Assembly: GCA_022842305.1 (NCBI GenBank)
Contig: JALHPY010000004.1
Location: 28,917 to 92,916 of the forward strand
From: Rubrivivax sp.
GTDB taxonomy: Bacteria > Pseudomonadota > Gammaproteobacteria > Burkholderiales > Burkholderiaceae_C
Length of the DNA stretch: 64,000 bases
Reading direction: 5' to 3'
Shown here: in pieces, positions 47,455 to 58,436 of the stretch
Position numbering within the stretch: the first letter of the stretch is position 1
How the letters are laid out: each line of letters starts with the position of its first letter
Translations under genes and position numbers: made by a program
The notes under the pieces: generated by a model
Told to the model about the DNA's origin: nothing
Seen by the model: the letters and a program-made list of their open reading frames with translations, nothing else
The model's database searches: none

Positions 47455-47793
47455 GTGCCCATCATCCGCATACTGCCCCACCCCGAGTACTGCCCCCAGG
47501 GCGACACGCTGGAGGCGCCCGCGGGCACCTCGCTGTGCGAAGCCATGCTGGAGAACGGCATCCCCATCGAGCACGCCTGCGAGATGAGCTGCGCCTGCAC
47601 CACCTGCCACGTGATCGTGAAAGAGGGCATGGGCTCGCTGGGCGAGATGGACGAGAGCGAGGAAGACCTGCTCGACCGCGCCTGGGGCCTGACGCCCACC
47701 TCGCGCCTGAGCTGCCAGGCCATCCTGTCCAACCAGGACGTGACCATCGAGATCCCGCGCTACTCGATCAACCACGCGCGCGAAAACCACTGA
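47455..47793 (+). CDS. fdx: [2Fe-2S] ferredoxin of the isc operon
   Basis: A 112-residue adrenodoxin-type ferredoxin with a GTG start: cluster ligands are in HACEMSCACTTCHV and LSCQAIL (CX5CX2C...C). Supplies electrons for cluster assembly. Last gene; iscX is not found after it. Downstream is a minus-strand terminator. Confidence 0.95.
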   Translation: MPIIRILPHPEYCPQGDTLEAPAGTSLCEAMLENGIPIEHACEMSCACTTCHVIVKEGMGSLGEMDESEEDLLDRAWGLTPTSRLSCQAILSNQDVTIEIPRYSINHARENH

Positions 47794-47796
47794 GAC

Positions 47797-47835
47797 AAAA
47801 AAAGCAGCCCCCCCGGCTTGCGCTGGGGAGGCTGT
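47797..47835 (-). terminator. Intrinsic terminator, minus strand
   Basis: CAGCCtCCCC and GGGGgGGCTG (minus sense) form a stem with one mismatch and a loop of about 11 bases, followed by seven T. Placed to end transcripts coming from the ILVBL-like operon or a small RNA in the gap. No T-run follows on the plus strand. Confidence 0.75.
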
Positions 47836-48006
47836 ACGCGGGCTCCTGCCCTGCTGAGGAGATAGACAGACACCCGGACAGGTGTCGTCTCTTCATCAGC
47901 AAGCGGCGTGCCTGCGCCGGGGTGGCCTGTGGCGGCAAGGGTGCACCAATCGATGGCTGCCGCGCCCGCTGCTGGTGCGCACCCGTGCCGCGGGTGCACG
48001 GCTTGT
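47836..48006 (-). ncRNA. Candidate small RNA or structured 3' UTR
   Basis: The gap between fdx and the ILVBL-like gene has no credible ORF. On the minus strand it has two hairpins, GACACC-TGTCCG-GGTGTC (47869-47886) and CTCCT...AGGAG (47843-47861), leading into the terminator at 47797. Hairpins then a T-tract is the usual layout of a small RNA, but a 3' UTR of the upstream operon fits equally. No known family was recognised. Confidence 0.35.
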
Positions 48007-49767
48007 CTACATGGACAACGATCCCTCGCGGAACTCGGTCTTGTCCAGCCACACGTTGACCAGCACTGCATGGCCTTGGTCGGCCAGTTCGCGTGCGCGC
48101 ACCAGCGTCGGCCGCAGCTCGTGCGGGTGGCGCACCAGCAGGCCCTGCGCGCCGAAACCGGCCGCCACCTCGTGGTAGGCGGTGCGTGCCAGCACCGTGG
48201 CCACGTCGTCGTGCAGCATCTTGACCTGCTCGCGCGCGATCTGGGTCCAGCCGGCGTCGTTGCCCACCACGGCCACCACCGGGATGCCCTGGCGCGCGAA
48301 GCTGTCGAACTCGGTCAATCCCCAGCCGCAGGCGCCGTCGCCGAAGACGATCCACACCCGTTGCTCGGGCCGCGCCAGCGCCGCGCCCAGCGCAAAGCCC
48401 GCGCCCACGCCCAGCGTGCCAAAGGCGCCCGGGTCCAGCCAGGTGAGCGGGCCGCGCGGGCGCAGCACGTAGCTGGCGGTGGCCACGAAGTCGCCGCCGT
48501 CGGCTACGAAGATGGCCTGATCGCCGGCTTCGGCCTCGAGCGTGCGCAGCAGCACCAGCGGGTTGACGTATTCGCCCTGGGCTTGCGCCTGCTGGTCGAT
48601 TTCGGCTTCGCGCTGGCGTTCACGCGCGGCCAGGGTGTCGCGCCAGATGCTCCAGCGCGCGGGCGGGATGGACGAGCTGGGCGCGGCCTGGGCCAGCAGG
48701 TCGATGAAGGCGCCGGCGTCGCCGATGGCGGCGATGTCGGGGCGGCGGTTCAGGCGCGCGTCGCGCGCGCTGCGGTTGGCGGCGATGAGCGTGGCGCTGC
48801 GCCGCACGTGCTTGCCGTAGTCCAGCCGGAAGTCGCAGGGCACGCCGGCCAGCAGCACGCAGTCGGCCTCGCGCAGCGCGTTGCGTCGCTGGTGGCGCAG
48901 CTGCAGCGGGTGGTTGCGCCCCAGCAGGCCGCGCGCCATGCCCGACAGGTAGACCGGCACGCCCAGGCGCGCCACCGCGGCGGCCAGGCGCTGCGCCTGC
49001 GCCGGCAGCACCAGGGCCTGGCTGCCGATCACGAACAGCGGCCGCTCGGCCCGGCCCAGCGCCGCCAGCGCCGCCTTGAGCGCGCCGCGGCCGGCCGTGG
49101 GCGTCTGCAGCGCGCTGAGCTTGAGCTCGGGCCGCGCATGGCTGCCGGCGAACATGCGCTCGGCGTGGCGGCCCAGGTACCAGCGCAGCGCGCGGTCGGC
49201 CAGCGCCTGGCCCTTGCCCGCAGCGTCGGCGTACCACTGGCGGATCAGCGCCTCGTCGTACAGCAGGTCCACCGGGCATTCCACGAACACCGGCCCGGGC
49301 ACGCCGGCCTGGGCGATCTCGAAGGCCTGCATCACCGCCGGGGCCAGGTCGCGCACGCGGCGGATCTTGAAGAAGCGCTTGACGTGCGGCTGCACCAGCG
49401 GGCGCTGATCGATGTCCTGCAGCGCGCCGCGGCCCTGCAGTGCGGTGGGCGCGGCGCCGCCCAGCAGCACCAGCGGGCTTTGCGCCAGCTGCGCGTTCTT
49501 GAGCGCGGTGATGGTGTTGGCGATGCCCGGCCCGGCGGTGACCGCGGCCACGCCGGGCAGGCCCGACAGCCGTGCCGTGGCGTCGGCGGCAAACACCGCG
49601 GTGGCCTCGTCGCGCACGTCCACCACGCGGATGCCGCGCGCCTTGGCCGCGCTGAGGATGGGCGAGATATGCCCGCCGCACAGCGTGAACAGGCAGCGCA
49701 CGCCCTGCGCCACCAGCGCGTCGGCGACGGCGTCGCCACCGTGGCGTGCCGGCGGGCTGGCGCTCAT
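48007..49767 (-). CDS. ThDP-dependent enzyme, ILVBL/HACL2-like (2-hydroxyacyl-CoA lyase candidate)
   Basis: A 586-residue thiamine-diphosphate enzyme of the acetolactate synthase superfamily. The ThDP glutamate is in [12 protein letters not shown] (near residue 54) and the cofactor/Mg motif is [16 protein letters not shown] with GNDAGW. Segments [30 protein letters not shown]-type and [20 protein letters not shown] closely match human ILVBL (HACL2), which cleaves 2-hydroxyacyl-CoA. It overlaps the acyl-CoA synthetase gene by four bases (ATGA), which supports a lyase role over valine/isoleucine synthesis. No regulatory subunit (ilvH) is nearby. Confidence 0.85.
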   Translation of the reverse strand: MSASPPARHGGDAVADALVAQGVRCLFTLCGGHISPILSAAKARGIRVVDVRDEATAVFAADATARLSGLPGVAAVTAGPGIANTITALKNAQLAQSPLVLLGGAAPTALQGRGALQDIDQRPLVQPHVKRFFKIRRVRDLAPAVMQAFEIAQAGVPGPVFVECPVDLLYDEALIRQWYADAAGKGQALADRALRWYLGRHAERMFAGSHARPELKLSALQTPTAGRGALKAALAALGRAERPLFVIGSQALVLPAQAQRLAAAVARLGVPVYLSGMARGLLGRNHPLQLRHQRRNALREADCVLLAGVPCDFRLDYGKHVRRSATLIAANRSARDARLNRRPDIAAIGDAGAFIDLLAQAAPSSSIPPARWSIWRDTLAARERQREAEIDQQAQAQGEYVNPLVLLRTLEAEAGDQAIFVADGGDFVATASYVLRPRGPLTWLDPGAFGTLGVGAGFALGAALARPEQRVWIVFGDGACGWGLTEFDSFARQGIPVVAVVGNDAGWTQIAREQVKMLHDDVATVLARTAYHEVAAGFGAQGLLVRHPHELRPTLVRARELADQGHAVLVNVWLDKTEFREGSLSM

Positions 49768-51452
49768 TGCCAGTGCACCGTGGTGCCGGCCGCGTACCAG
49801 GCGGGCACCTGCGGCGCGATGGCGGCTTCGATGCGCGCGCGGCGCAGTTTCATGGTCGGTGTGAGCAGGCCGTTCTCGATCGACCAGGGCTCGCGCGCCA
49901 CCACCAGCAGGCGCAGCTTCTCGTGCTCGGGCAACTGGGCGTTGACGCGCGCCAGCAATTGCGCCATCTCGGCCTGCACGCGCTGGCGCACGGCCGGGTC
50001 GGCCTGCTGCGGGCGCAACTGCTCGGCCAGCACCACCAGCGCAAAGGCCGCCGGCTGGCCCACGCCCGAGACCAGCGACAGCTCCACCATGGGGTGGGCG
50101 TTGAGCAGGTTCTCGATGGGCGCCGGCGCCACGTACTTGCCCTTGGCGGTCTTGAACAGTTCCTTGGCGCGGCCGGTGATGCGCAGCATGCCGTCGGCGC
50201 GTCGCTCGCCCAGGTCGCCGGTGTGGAAGAAGCCGTCGGCGGTGAAGGATGCGGCGGTGAGCGCCGCGTCCTTGTAGTAACCGCAGAACTGGCCCGGCGA
50301 CTTGATCAGGATCTCGCCGCCCTCGCTCAGCCGCACCTGCACGCCGGGCAGGGGCACGCCCACCCAGCCCGGCTCGGCGAAGCCGTGGCGCGAGCTGTGC
50401 GAGTACGAGCTGTCCTCGGTCATGGCATAGCCTTCGAACAGCTGCAGGCCCAGGCGCCGGTACCAGGCGATGAGCTCGGGCGGGATCGGCGCCGAGCCGC
50501 TGCCGGCTTGCAGCACGGCGTCCAGCCCCAGCCCGGCCAGCACCTTGCGCGCGACCACGCGGCCCAGCAGCGGCACGCGCAGCAGCCGCTCCAGCTTGGC
50601 CGGCGGCATCTTGGCGAACACGCCTTGCTGGAACTTGAGCCACAGCCGCGGCACCGAGATGAACAGCGTCGGCCGCGCGCGCTGCAGGTCTTGCAGGAAG
50701 GTGTCGATCGACTCGGCAAAGTAGATGCGCGTGCCGCCGTCCACCAGCGACGCCGCCGCCACCCACGAGCGCTCGAAGCTGTGCGCCAGCGGCAGGTAGG
50801 ACAGCATGCGGCTCTCGGTGTCGGCGCCCACGCGCTCGCGCGTGTCGCGGGCAATGCCTTCGGCGGCGCGGGTGTGGGCGCCGAAGTCGATCATCACGCC
50901 CTTGGGCAGGCCGGTGGAGCCCGAGGTGTAGATGATCATGGCCAACTCATCGGCCGCGCGCGCCGGCCGGCCGGGCAGGGGCGGGGTGGCGGCCACCAGC
51001 GCGTCCCAGGTCGCTAAGACCGTGGCCGCTGCGGCCGGCGCCAGCGGCAGCGCGATGCAGGGCAGGCCGGCGGGCACGCCCGGCTGCTGCTGCGGCCAGG
51101 CGTCGAGCTTGCCCACGAACAGCAGGCTGGCCTCGCTGTGCTCGAGCACGTAGCGCACGGTCTCGGCGGTCTCGGTGGGGAAGATGGCCACCGTGGTGTA
51201 GCCGCCCAGCCAGATGGCCAGCTCGGCCATGATGAAGTGGGCGCAGTTCTTGGACAGGATGGCGACGCGCGCGCCGCGTGGGATGCCCTGCGCCTGCAGG
51301 TGCGCGGCCATGCGCCGCGACTGGTCCAGCACCTGGGCCCAGGTGTAGTCGATCAGGGGGCCGCCGGCCACTGGTTGCGTGAGGTAGATGCGGCCGCCCT
51401 GGCGGGCTTCGTGGCCGAACACGTGGTCGAGGATCAGCGGGGTTTCGCTCAT
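49764..51452 (-). CDS. Long-chain acyl-CoA synthetase (AMP-binding)
   Basis: A 562-residue adenylate-forming ligase (or 564 from an ATG two codons earlier, 51458). Core motifs: [16 protein letters not shown] (P-loop), YAMTEDS, and [33 protein letters not shown]. The C-terminal part is of the ACSBG/FAA long-chain type. It activates a fatty acid to CoA. It is followed immediately by the ILVBL/HACL2-like gene. Divergent from tsaD. Confidence 0.93.
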   Translation of the reverse strand: MSETPLILDHVFGHEARQGGRIYLTQPVAGGPLIDYTWAQVLDQSRRMAAHLQAQGIPRGARVAILSKNCAHFIMAELAIWLGGYTTVAIFPTETAETVRYVLEHSEASLLFVGKLDAWPQQQPGVPAGLPCIALPLAPAAAATVLATWDALVAATPPLPGRPARAADELAMIIYTSGSTGLPKGVMIDFGAHTRAAEGIARDTRERVGADTESRMLSYLPLAHSFERSWVAAASLVDGGTRIYFAESIDTFLQDLQRARPTLFISVPRLWLKFQQGVFAKMPPAKLERLLRVPLLGRVVARKVLAGLGLDAVLQAGSGSAPIPPELIAWYRRLGLQLFEGYAMTEDSSYSHSSRHGFAEPGWVGVPLPGVQVRLSEGGEILIKSPGQFCGYYKDAALTAASFTADGFFHTGDLGERRADGMLRITGRAKELFKTAKGKYVAPAPIENLLNAHPMVELSLVSGVGQPAAFALVVLAEQLRPQQADPAVRQRVQAEMAQLLARVNAQLPEHEKLRLLVVAREPWSIENGLLTPTMKLRRARIEAAIAPQVPAWYAAGTTVHWQ

Positions 51453-51546
51453 GGGCAAGGCCGGCTGCGGCTGGAGGGGCGGGGCAGGTTAGCCCGCGCT
51501 TCGCCCACCTGCCTAGCGGGTCAACCCCACGCGGCAGGCCGTCGCC

Positions 51547-51552
51547 TAGACT
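51547..51552 (+). promoter_or_regulatory. Putative -10 box of a near-leaderless tsaD promoter
   Basis: TAGACT lies 8 bases before the tsaD ATG. With transcription starting about 7 bases downstream of the -10, the transcript would begin at the ATG. No -35 was found. Confidence 0.4.
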
Positions 51553-51560
51553 CGGCGCCC

Positions 51561-52595
51561 ATGAAAGTGCTGGGATTCGAATCGTCTTGCGACGAGACCG
51601 GCGTGGCCCTGGTCGAGACCGGCGACGCGGGCGTGCCGCGCCTGCTAGCCGAAGCGTTGCACAGCCAGGCCGCGATGCACGCCGACTACGGCGGCGTGGT
51701 GCCCGAGCTGGCCTCGCGCGACCACATCCGCCGCGTGCTGCCGCTGACGCGCGAAGTGCTGCGCATGGCCGGCTGCAGCCTGGACCAGATCGACCTGGTG
51801 GCCTACACGCGCGGCCCCGGCCTGGCCGGGGCGCTGCTGGTGGGCGCGGGCACCGCGGTGGCGCTGGCCGCCGCCCTGGGCCGGCCGGCGCTGGGTGTGC
51901 ACCACCTCGAGGGCCATCTGCTGTCGCCCTTTCTGGCCGACGATCCGCCGCAGTTTCCCTTCGTGGCGCTGCTGGTTTCGGGCGGGCACACGCAGCTGAT
52001 GGACGTGCTGGGCGTGGGTGAGTACCGGCTGCTGGGCGAGACCATTGACGACGCCGCTGGCGAGGCCTTCGACAAGAGCGCCAAGCTGCTGGGCCTGGGC
52101 TACCCGGGCGGGCCAGCGCTGGCGCAACTGGCCGAGGCCGGCAACCCCAAGGCCTTTGCGCTGCCGCGCCCGCTGCTGCACAGCCACGACCTGGACTTTT
52201 CCTTCGCCGGGCTCAAGACCGCGGTCATGACGCAGGCGCGCAAGCTCGGGCCCGAGCTCGAGGCGCGCGGTGCCGACCTGGCGGCATCGACCCAGGCCGC
52301 CATCGTCGATGTGCTGGTCACCAAGTCCTTGCGCGCGCTGGTGGCCAGCGGGCGCAAGCGCCTGGTGGTGGCCGGCGGCGTGGGCGCCAACCGCGCGCTG
52401 CGCGCGGCCCTGGACAACGGCACGGCGCGTATCGGCGCGCGCGTGCACTACCCGCCGCTGGCACTGTGCACCGACAACGGCGCCATGATCGCGCTGGCCG
52501 CCGCCTTGCGGCTGCAGCAGGGCCTGGCCCGCAGCAGCCTGGACGGCGCCTTCGACGTGCGGCCGCGCTGGTCGCTGCAAGAGATCGACCTATGA
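51561..52595 (+). CDS. tsaD: tRNA threonylcarbamoyladenosine (t6A) synthase subunit TsaD
   Basis: A 344-residue ASKHA-fold enzyme: [16 protein letters not shown], metal-binding [19 protein letters not shown], and C-terminal [10 protein letters not shown]. Transfers threonylcarbamoyl to A37 of tRNAs that read ANN codons. Length matches the family (337-344). Overlaps the next aminotransferase gene by four bases (ATGA). Confidence 0.97.
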   Translation: MKVLGFESSCDETGVALVETGDAGVPRLLAEALHSQAAMHADYGGVVPELASRDHIRRVLPLTREVLRMAGCSLDQIDLVAYTRGPGLAGALLVGAGTAVALAAALGRPALGVHHLEGHLLSPFLADDPPQFPFVALLVSGGHTQLMDVLGVGEYRLLGETIDDAAGEAFDKSAKLLGLGYPGGPALAQLAEAGNPKAFALPRPLLHSHDLDFSFAGLKTAVMTQARKLGPELEARGADLAASTQAAIVDVLVTKSLRALVASGRKRLVVAGGVGANRALRAALDNGTARIGARVHYPPLALCTDNGAMIALAAALRLQQGLARSSLDGAFDVRPRWSLQEIDL

Positions 52596-53764
52596 GTAGG
52601 CTCCCGCTGGAATTCATGCGCCCGGCCATCGAAGCGCTGCCGGCGTCCAAGATCCGCGAAGTGGCGAACGCCGGCCTGGGCCGCAGCGACGTGCTGGCCT
52701 TCTGGTTCGGCGAGAGCGATGAAGTCACGCCCGCGCCGGTGCGTGAGGCGGCGGCCGCGTCGCTGCAGCGCGGCGAGACCTTTTATTCGCACAACCTGGG
52801 CCTGGCCGAGCTGCGCCAGGCCATCGCCGCCTACACCAGCGCGCTGCACGGGCCGGTGGATGTGGGGCGCATCGCCGTCACTTCCTCAGGCGTGACCGCG
52901 CTGATGCTGGCCATGCAGATGCTGCTGGGCGCGGGCGACGAGGTCGTGGCCGTGGTGCCGCTGTGGCCCAATCTCACGGCGCAGCCGGCCATCCTGGGCG
53001 CCCAGGTGAAGCGGGTGTCGCTGCACCCGCAGGGCGGGCTTTGGCAACTGGACCTGGACGAGTTGCTGGCCGCGGTGACGCCGCGTACGCGCGTGCTGCT
53101 GCTCAATGCCCCCAACAACCCCACCGGCTGGACGCTGACGCGCGCCGAGCAGCAGGCGCTGCTGGCGCATTGCCGCGCCACCGGCACCTGGATCGTGGCC
53201 GACGAGGTGTACGAGCGCCTGTACTACGGCGGCGGCGCTGCGGCGCCTTCGTTCCTGGACATCGCAGCGGCCGATGACCGGCTGGTCGTGGTGCACAGCT
53301 TCAGCAAGAGCTTCCTGATGACCGGCTGGCGCCTGGGCTGGATGGTGCTGCCCCCGGCGGCGCTGGACGCCGCGGGCAAGCTGATCGAGTTCAACAGCTC
53401 CTGCGCGCCGGTGTTCGTGCAGCGCGGCGCGCTGGCGGCGCTGGCCCTGGCCGAGGGCTTCGTGCCCGAGCTGGCAGCGCGCATGCGCTCGCGCCGCGAC
53501 CGCCTGCTGGCCGGCCTGCAGGCCCTGCCGCGCATCAGCGTGGCCAGCCCGCCGGGCGGCATGTACGCCTTCTTCCGCGTAGCCGGCGAGAACGATTCGC
53601 TGGCCCTGGCGCGGCGCCTGGTGGCCGAGCACGGCCTGGGTCTGGCGCCCGGCGCGGCCTTCGGCGAAGAAGGCGAAGGCTGGCTGCGCTGGTGCTTTGC
53701 CTCGCGCGAGCCCGAGCGCCTGGATCAGGGTCTGCTGCGGCTGCGCGCGGCGCTGGGGCTATAA
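52592..53764 (+). CDS. Pyridoxal-phosphate aminotransferase, class I/II
   Basis: A 390-residue fold-type I aminotransferase. PLP-binding features: [24 protein letters not shown], and the lysine in [18 protein letters not shown]. Substrate cannot be named; the group includes aspartate, alanine and aromatic aminotransferases. It overlaps tsaD, and its stop codon (TAA) sits inside the TATAAT of the rpsO promoter. Confidence 0.9.
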   Translation: MSRLPLEFMRPAIEALPASKIREVANAGLGRSDVLAFWFGESDEVTPAPVREAAAASLQRGETFYSHNLGLAELRQAIAAYTSALHGPVDVGRIAVTSSGVTALMLAMQMLLGAGDEVVAVVPLWPNLTAQPAILGAQVKRVSLHPQGGLWQLDLDELLAAVTPRTRVLLLNAPNNPTGWTLTRAEQQALLAHCRATGTWIVADEVYERLYYGGGAAAPSFLDIAAADDRLVVVHSFSKSFLMTGWRLGWMVLPPAALDAAGKLIEFNSSCAPVFVQRGALAALALAEGFVPELAARMRSRRDRLLAGLQALPRISVASPPGGMYAFFRVAGENDSLALARRLVAEHGLGLAPGAAFGEEGEGWLRWCFASREPERLDQGLLRLRAALGL

Positions 53765-53765
53765 T
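53760..53765 (+). promoter_or_regulatory. rpsO -10 box (TATAAT) over the upstream stop codon
   Basis: TATAAT contains the aminotransferase stop (TAA at 53762-53764). The -35 region is weak (CTGCGG about 17 bases upstream). It would start a leader of about 170 bases before rpsO. Confidence 0.55.
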
Positions 53766-53942
53766 GCCGGGTTCCTTGCGCCAGGTGCTGATCCAGTACC
53801 TGCGTGGCAAGGGAAGGCACGGCACCGGTCGGTTTCACTGGTGATCCGCAAGTAGACGACCGGAAACCACCTGGCAGCGCGTCATCCCGGCAGGGGCGCG
53901 CGCGGCGTGGCGGTTTCCATCAAGACCCTCCAAGGAAATCGC
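53766..53942 (+). promoter_or_regulatory. rpsO leader
   Basis: About 177 untranslated bases. AAGGAA at 53932-53937 is the ribosome-binding site for the ATG at 53943. S15 represses its own mRNA in several bacteria through leader structure; that has not been shown here and no established motif was matched. Confidence 0.4.
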
Positions 53943-54212
53943 ATGACCCTCGCCACCGCCGTCAAGGCCGACATCGTCAAGACCCACGCCCGCGGCACCG
54001 CCGACACCGGCAGCCCCGAAGTGCAGGTCGCGCTGCTCACCGCGCGCATCAACGAACTGACCCCGCACTTCAAGACCCACGCCAAGGACCACCACGGCCG
54101 TCGCGGCCTGCTGAAGATGGTCAACGCCCGCAAGCGTCTGTTGTCCTACCTGAAGGGCAAGGACGCCGAGCGCTACACCGCGCTGATCGCCAAGCTCGGC
54201 CTGCGCAAGTAA
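53943..54212 (+). CDS. rpsO: 30S ribosomal protein S15
   Basis: An 89-residue S15: [19 protein letters not shown] and [19 protein letters not shown]. Binds 16S rRNA in the platform. First gene of rpsO-pnp. Confidence 0.98.
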   Translation: MTLATAVKADIVKTHARGTADTGSPEVQVALLTARINELTPHFKTHAKDHHGRRGLLKMVNARKRLLSYLKGKDAERYTALIAKLGLRK

Positions 54213-54284
54213 GTCCACAGGAGCGGGGCCGTCGCGCTGCGGTGGCCTCTTCCGGCTTGTTTCAACCCCGGGCCGCATTGGCTG

Positions 54285-54340
54285 TGTCATTCCAAAGGCG
54301 TCATCCTGCAACAGCAGGCGCTGGCTTCGCTGGAATGGCA
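54285..54340 (+). promoter_or_regulatory. pnp leader stem-loop
   Basis: TGTCATTCCA (54285-54294) pairs with TGGAATGGCA (54331-54340), with one wobble; inside it CCTGC-AACA-GCAGG makes a second hairpin. In E. coli a pnp leader hairpin is cut by RNase III and PNPase then represses its own translation; the position and shape here fit that role. Confidence 0.6.
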
Positions 54341-54372
54341 TTGCGCTGCCCACTCTTCGAGGAAGACAACGC

Positions 54373-56667
54373 ATGAGCATGTTCAACAAGGTCACCAAGA
54401 CGTTCCAGTGGGGCCAGCACACGGTCACGATGGAAACCGGCGAGATCGCCCGCCAGTCCACCGGCGCCGTGCTGGTGAGCATGAACGACACCGTGGTGCT
54501 GGCCACCGTGGTGGCCAAGACCGAGGCCAAGTCGGGGCAGGATTTCTTTCCGCTCACCGTCGACTACATCGAGAAGACCTACGCCGCGGGCAAGATCCCG
54601 GGCAGCTTCTTCAAGCGCGAAGGCCGCCCCAGCGAGCTGGAAACCCTGACCAGCCGCCTGATCGACCGCCCGATCCGCCCGCTGTTCCCCGATGGCTTCT
54701 TCAATGAAGTGCAGGTCGTGGTGCATGTGCTGAGCCTCAACCCCGAGGTGCAGGCCGACATCGCCGCCATGATCGGCACCAGCGCCGCGCTGTCCATCAG
54801 CGGCATCCCGTTCAACGGCCCCATCGGTGGCGCCCGCGTGGGCTACATCAACGGGGAATACGTGCTCAACCCGGGCCAGACGCAGCTGGCCGACAGCCAG
54901 CTCGAACTGATCGTGGCCGGCACCGAAGGCGCCGTGCTGATGGTCGAGTCCGAGGCCGACCAGCTGAGCGAAGAGATCATGCTGGGCGCCGTGGTCTTCG
55001 GCCACGAGCAGGGCAAGGTGGCCATCGCCGCCATCAATGAGCTGGTGCGCGACGCCGGCAAGCCCGAGTGGCAGTGGACGCCCCCGGCCAAGAACGAGCC
55101 TTTCATCGCCAAGGTCAATGAACTGGCCGAAGGCCCGCTGCGCGCCGCCTACCAGATCCGCAGCAAGCAGGCCCGCACCCAGGCCTGCCGCGAAGTCACA
55201 GCCAATGTGCTGGCCGGCCTGAAGGCCGCGGAGCTGGCGTTCGACAAGGTCGAGGTCGAGGGCCTGCTGTTCAACATCGAGGCCGCCATCGTGCGCGGCC
55301 AGATCCTGGCCGGCGAGCCGCGCATCGACGGCCGCGACACACGCACGGTGCGCCAGATCGAGATCCGCACCGGCGTGCTGCCCCGCACCCACGGCTCGGC
55401 GCTGTTCACGCGCGGTGAAACGCAAGCCCTGGTGGCCGCCACGCTGGGCACCGAACGCGACGCGCAGCGCATCGACGCGCTGGCCGGCGACTACGAAGAC
55501 CGCTTCATGCTGCACTACAACATGCCCCCCTTCGCCACCGGCGAAACGGGCCGCGTGGGCAGCCCCAAGCGGCGCGAGATCGGCCACGGCCGCCTGGCCA
55601 AGCGCGCGCTCATCGCTGTGCTGCCCAAGAAGGAAGACTTCCCTTACACGCTGCGCGTGGTGTCGGAAATCACCGAGAGCAACGGCTCGTCGTCGATGGC
55701 TTCGGTCTGCGGCGGCTGCCTGAGCCTGCTGGACGCCGGCGTGCCGCTCAAGGCGCACGTGGCCGGCATCGCCATGGGCCTGATCAAGGACGGCAACCGC
55801 TTCGCCGTGCTGACCGACATCCTGGGCGACGAGGATCACCTGGGTGACATGGACTTCAAGGTGGCCGGCACCAACGCCGGCATCACCGCGCTGCAGATGG
55901 ACATCAAGATCCAGGGCATCACCAAGGAGATCATGCAGGTCGCCCTGGCGCAGGCCAAGGAAGCGCGCCTGCACATCCTGGGCAAGATGATCGAATCGGT
56001 GGGCGGTGCCAAGACCGAGGTGAGCGTGTTCGCGCCGCGCCTGTACACGCTGAAGATCAACCCCGAGAAGATCCGCGACGTCATCGGCAAGGGCGGCGCC
56101 ACCATCCGCGCGCTGACCGAGGAAACCGGCTGCACCATCGACATCGGCGAAGACGGCACCATCACCATCGCCAGCACCGATGCCGACAAGGCCGAGTTCG
56201 CCAAGAAGCGCATCACCGAGATCACGGCCGAGGCCGAGATCGGCAAGGTCTACGAAGGCGCCATCACCAAGATTCTGGACTTCGGTGCCCTGGTCAACAT
56301 CCTGCCCGGCAAGGACGGCCTGCTGCACATCAGCCAGATCGCCCACCACCGCGTCGAGAACGTCACCGACCTGCTGCAAGAAGGGCAGATCGTCAAGGTC
56401 AAGGTGCTCGAGACCGACGAAAAGGGCCGCATCAAGCTCAGCATGAAGGCGCTGCTTGAGCGCCCCGAGGGCATGCCCGAAGAGCGCTTCGAGCCGCGTG
56501 GCGACCGCGGTGACCGCCCGCCGCGCCGTGACCGCGACGAGCGCCCCCGCCGTGACCGTGGCGACCGTGACGAGCGTCCGCGCCGCGAGCCCATGGCCGA
56601 TGCCCCGGCCGAGGGCAGCGCGCCCGCGGCTGATCAGGCGCCAGAGACGCCCAAGCAGCCGGACTGA
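54373..56667 (+). CDS. pnp: Polyribonucleotide nucleotidyltransferase (PNPase)
   Basis: A 764-residue PNPase: two RNase PH domains (about 10-215 and 310-545; [19 protein letters not shown] starts the second), then KH ([15 protein letters not shown]) and S1 ([18 protein letters not shown]) domains, with an Arg/Asp-rich C-terminal tail ([20 protein letters not shown]) of about 60 residues longer than E. coli. Degrades mRNA 3' to 5'. Overlaps the next gene by one base. Confidence 0.97.
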   Translation: MSMFNKVTKTFQWGQHTVTMETGEIARQSTGAVLVSMNDTVVLATVVAKTEAKSGQDFFPLTVDYIEKTYAAGKIPGSFFKREGRPSELETLTSRLIDRPIRPLFPDGFFNEVQVVVHVLSLNPEVQADIAAMIGTSAALSISGIPFNGPIGGARVGYINGEYVLNPGQTQLADSQLELIVAGTEGAVLMVESEADQLSEEIMLGAVVFGHEQGKVAIAAINELVRDAGKPEWQWTPPAKNEPFIAKVNELAEGPLRAAYQIRSKQARTQACREVTANVLAGLKAAELAFDKVEVEGLLFNIEAAIVRGQILAGEPRIDGRDTRTVRQIEIRTGVLPRTHGSALFTRGETQALVAATLGTERDAQRIDALAGDYEDRFMLHYNMPPFATGETGRVGSPKRREIGHGRLAKRALIAVLPKKEDFPYTLRVVSEITESNGSSSMASVCGGCLSLLDAGVPLKAHVAGIAMGLIKDGNRFAVLTDILGDEDHLGDMDFKVAGTNAGITALQMDIKIQGITKEIMQVALAQAKEARLHILGKMIESVGGAKTEVSVFAPRLYTLKINPEKIRDVIGKGGATIRALTEETGCTIDIGEDGTITIASTDADKAEFAKKRITEITAEAEIGKVYEGAITKILDFGALVNILPGKDGLLHISQIAHHRVENVTDLLQEGQIVKVKVLETDEKGRIKLSMKALLERPEGMPEERFEPRGDRGDRPPRRDRDERPRRDRGDRDERPRREPMADAPAEGSAPAADQAPETPKQPD

Positions 56668-57656
56668 TGCGCGCTGTAGAGATCTCGGCGCCCGGCGGGC
56701 CCGACGTGCTGCGGCCGTGCGAGCGGCCCACGCCCGAGCCTCGGCCGGGCGAACTGCTCGTGGCCGTGCGCGCTTCGGGCGTGAACCGGCCCGACGTGCT
56801 GCAGCGCAAGGGTCTGTACCCCATGCCGCCGGGAGTCTCTGACCTGCCGGGGCTCGAGATCGCCGGCATCGTGGCCGCAGGTGCGCCCGAAGACTTGGCC
56901 ACGGCCGGCCTGGCGCTGGGCGACGAGGTCTGCGCACTGGTGGCCGGCGGTGGCTATGCCGAGTTCTGCGTGGCACCTGCAGGCCAGTGCCTGCCGGTGC
57001 CGCGCGGCCTCAACCTGATCGAGGCGGCCAGCCTGCCCGAGACCTTCTTCACCGTCTGGCAGAACGTGTTCCAGATCGCCCGCCTGGTGGCCGGCGAGAC
57101 CCTGCTGGTGCAGGGCGGGTCCAGCGGCATCGGCTTCACCGCGGTGCAACTGGCCAAGGCGCTGGGTGCGCGCGTCATCGTCACCGCGGGTAGCGACGAC
57201 AAGTGCGCCGCCTGCCTGGCGCTGGGTGCCGACCACGCCATCAATTACCGCACGCAGGACTTCGTTGCCGAGGTCAAGCGCATGACCGGCGGTCGCGGCG
57301 CCGACGTGGTGCTGGACATGGTGGCCGGCGAGTACGTGGCGCGTGAGATCGAATGCCTGGCCGAAGACGGCCGGCTGGCCATCATCGCCGTGCAGGGCGG
57401 CGTGCTGTGCGCGCTGGATGCCGGGCTGGTGCTGCGCAAACGGCTCACCATCAGCGGTTCCACGCTGCGCCCGCGCAGCATCGATTACAAGACCCAGCTG
57501 GCACGCCAGCTGCGCGAACAGGCCTGGCCGCTGCTCGAGGCCGGGCGCGTGAAACCCGTGATCCATCAGGTGTTCCCGGCGGCGCGTGCCGCCGAGGCGC
57601 ATGCGCTGATGGAGTCGAGCACACATGTGGGCAAGATCGTCCTCACCTGGGACTGA
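56667..57656 (+). CDS. NAD(P)H:quinone oxidoreductase, zeta-crystallin/PIG3 type
   Basis: A 329-residue medium-chain reductase without the catalytic zinc cysteines. The NADPH motif is VQGGSSGIGFTAVQLAKALGARV; GSTLRPRSIDYK matches PIG3-type quinone oxidoreductases. Probably reduces quinones or enones one hydride at a time. Overlaps pnp (TGATG), then 12 bases before tpiA. Confidence 0.92.
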   Translation: MRAVEISAPGGPDVLRPCERPTPEPRPGELLVAVRASGVNRPDVLQRKGLYPMPPGVSDLPGLEIAGIVAAGAPEDLATAGLALGDEVCALVAGGGYAEFCVAPAGQCLPVPRGLNLIEAASLPETFFTVWQNVFQIARLVAGETLLVQGGSSGIGFTAVQLAKALGARVIVTAGSDDKCAACLALGADHAINYRTQDFVAEVKRMTGGRGADVVLDMVAGEYVAREIECLAEDGRLAIIAVQGGVLCALDAGLVLRKRLTISGSTLRPRSIDYKTQLARQLREQAWPLLEAGRVKPVIHQVFPAARAAEAHALMESSTHVGKIVLTWD

Positions 57657-57668
57657 AAAGGGGCTGCT

Positions 57669-58409
<741 letters not shown>

Positions 58410-58436
58410 AACCCCTTTCTCGGAGAACCAAGCATC

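Noticed and set aside
47797-47835. Terminator for the isc operon on the plus strand
   Set aside because: The T-tract lies on the minus strand; no T-run follows the stem on the plus strand.
49768-50766. Upstream extension of the ILVBL-like ORF
   Set aside because: It is a frame-shifted shadow of the acyl-CoA synthetase gene; the four-base overlap start at 49767 is natural.
49767-51452. Acetolactate synthase (ilvB) role for the thiamine enzyme of this operon
   Set aside because: Its best matches in memory are ILVBL/HACL2 motifs, no ilvH is nearby, and it is coupled to an acyl-CoA synthetase.
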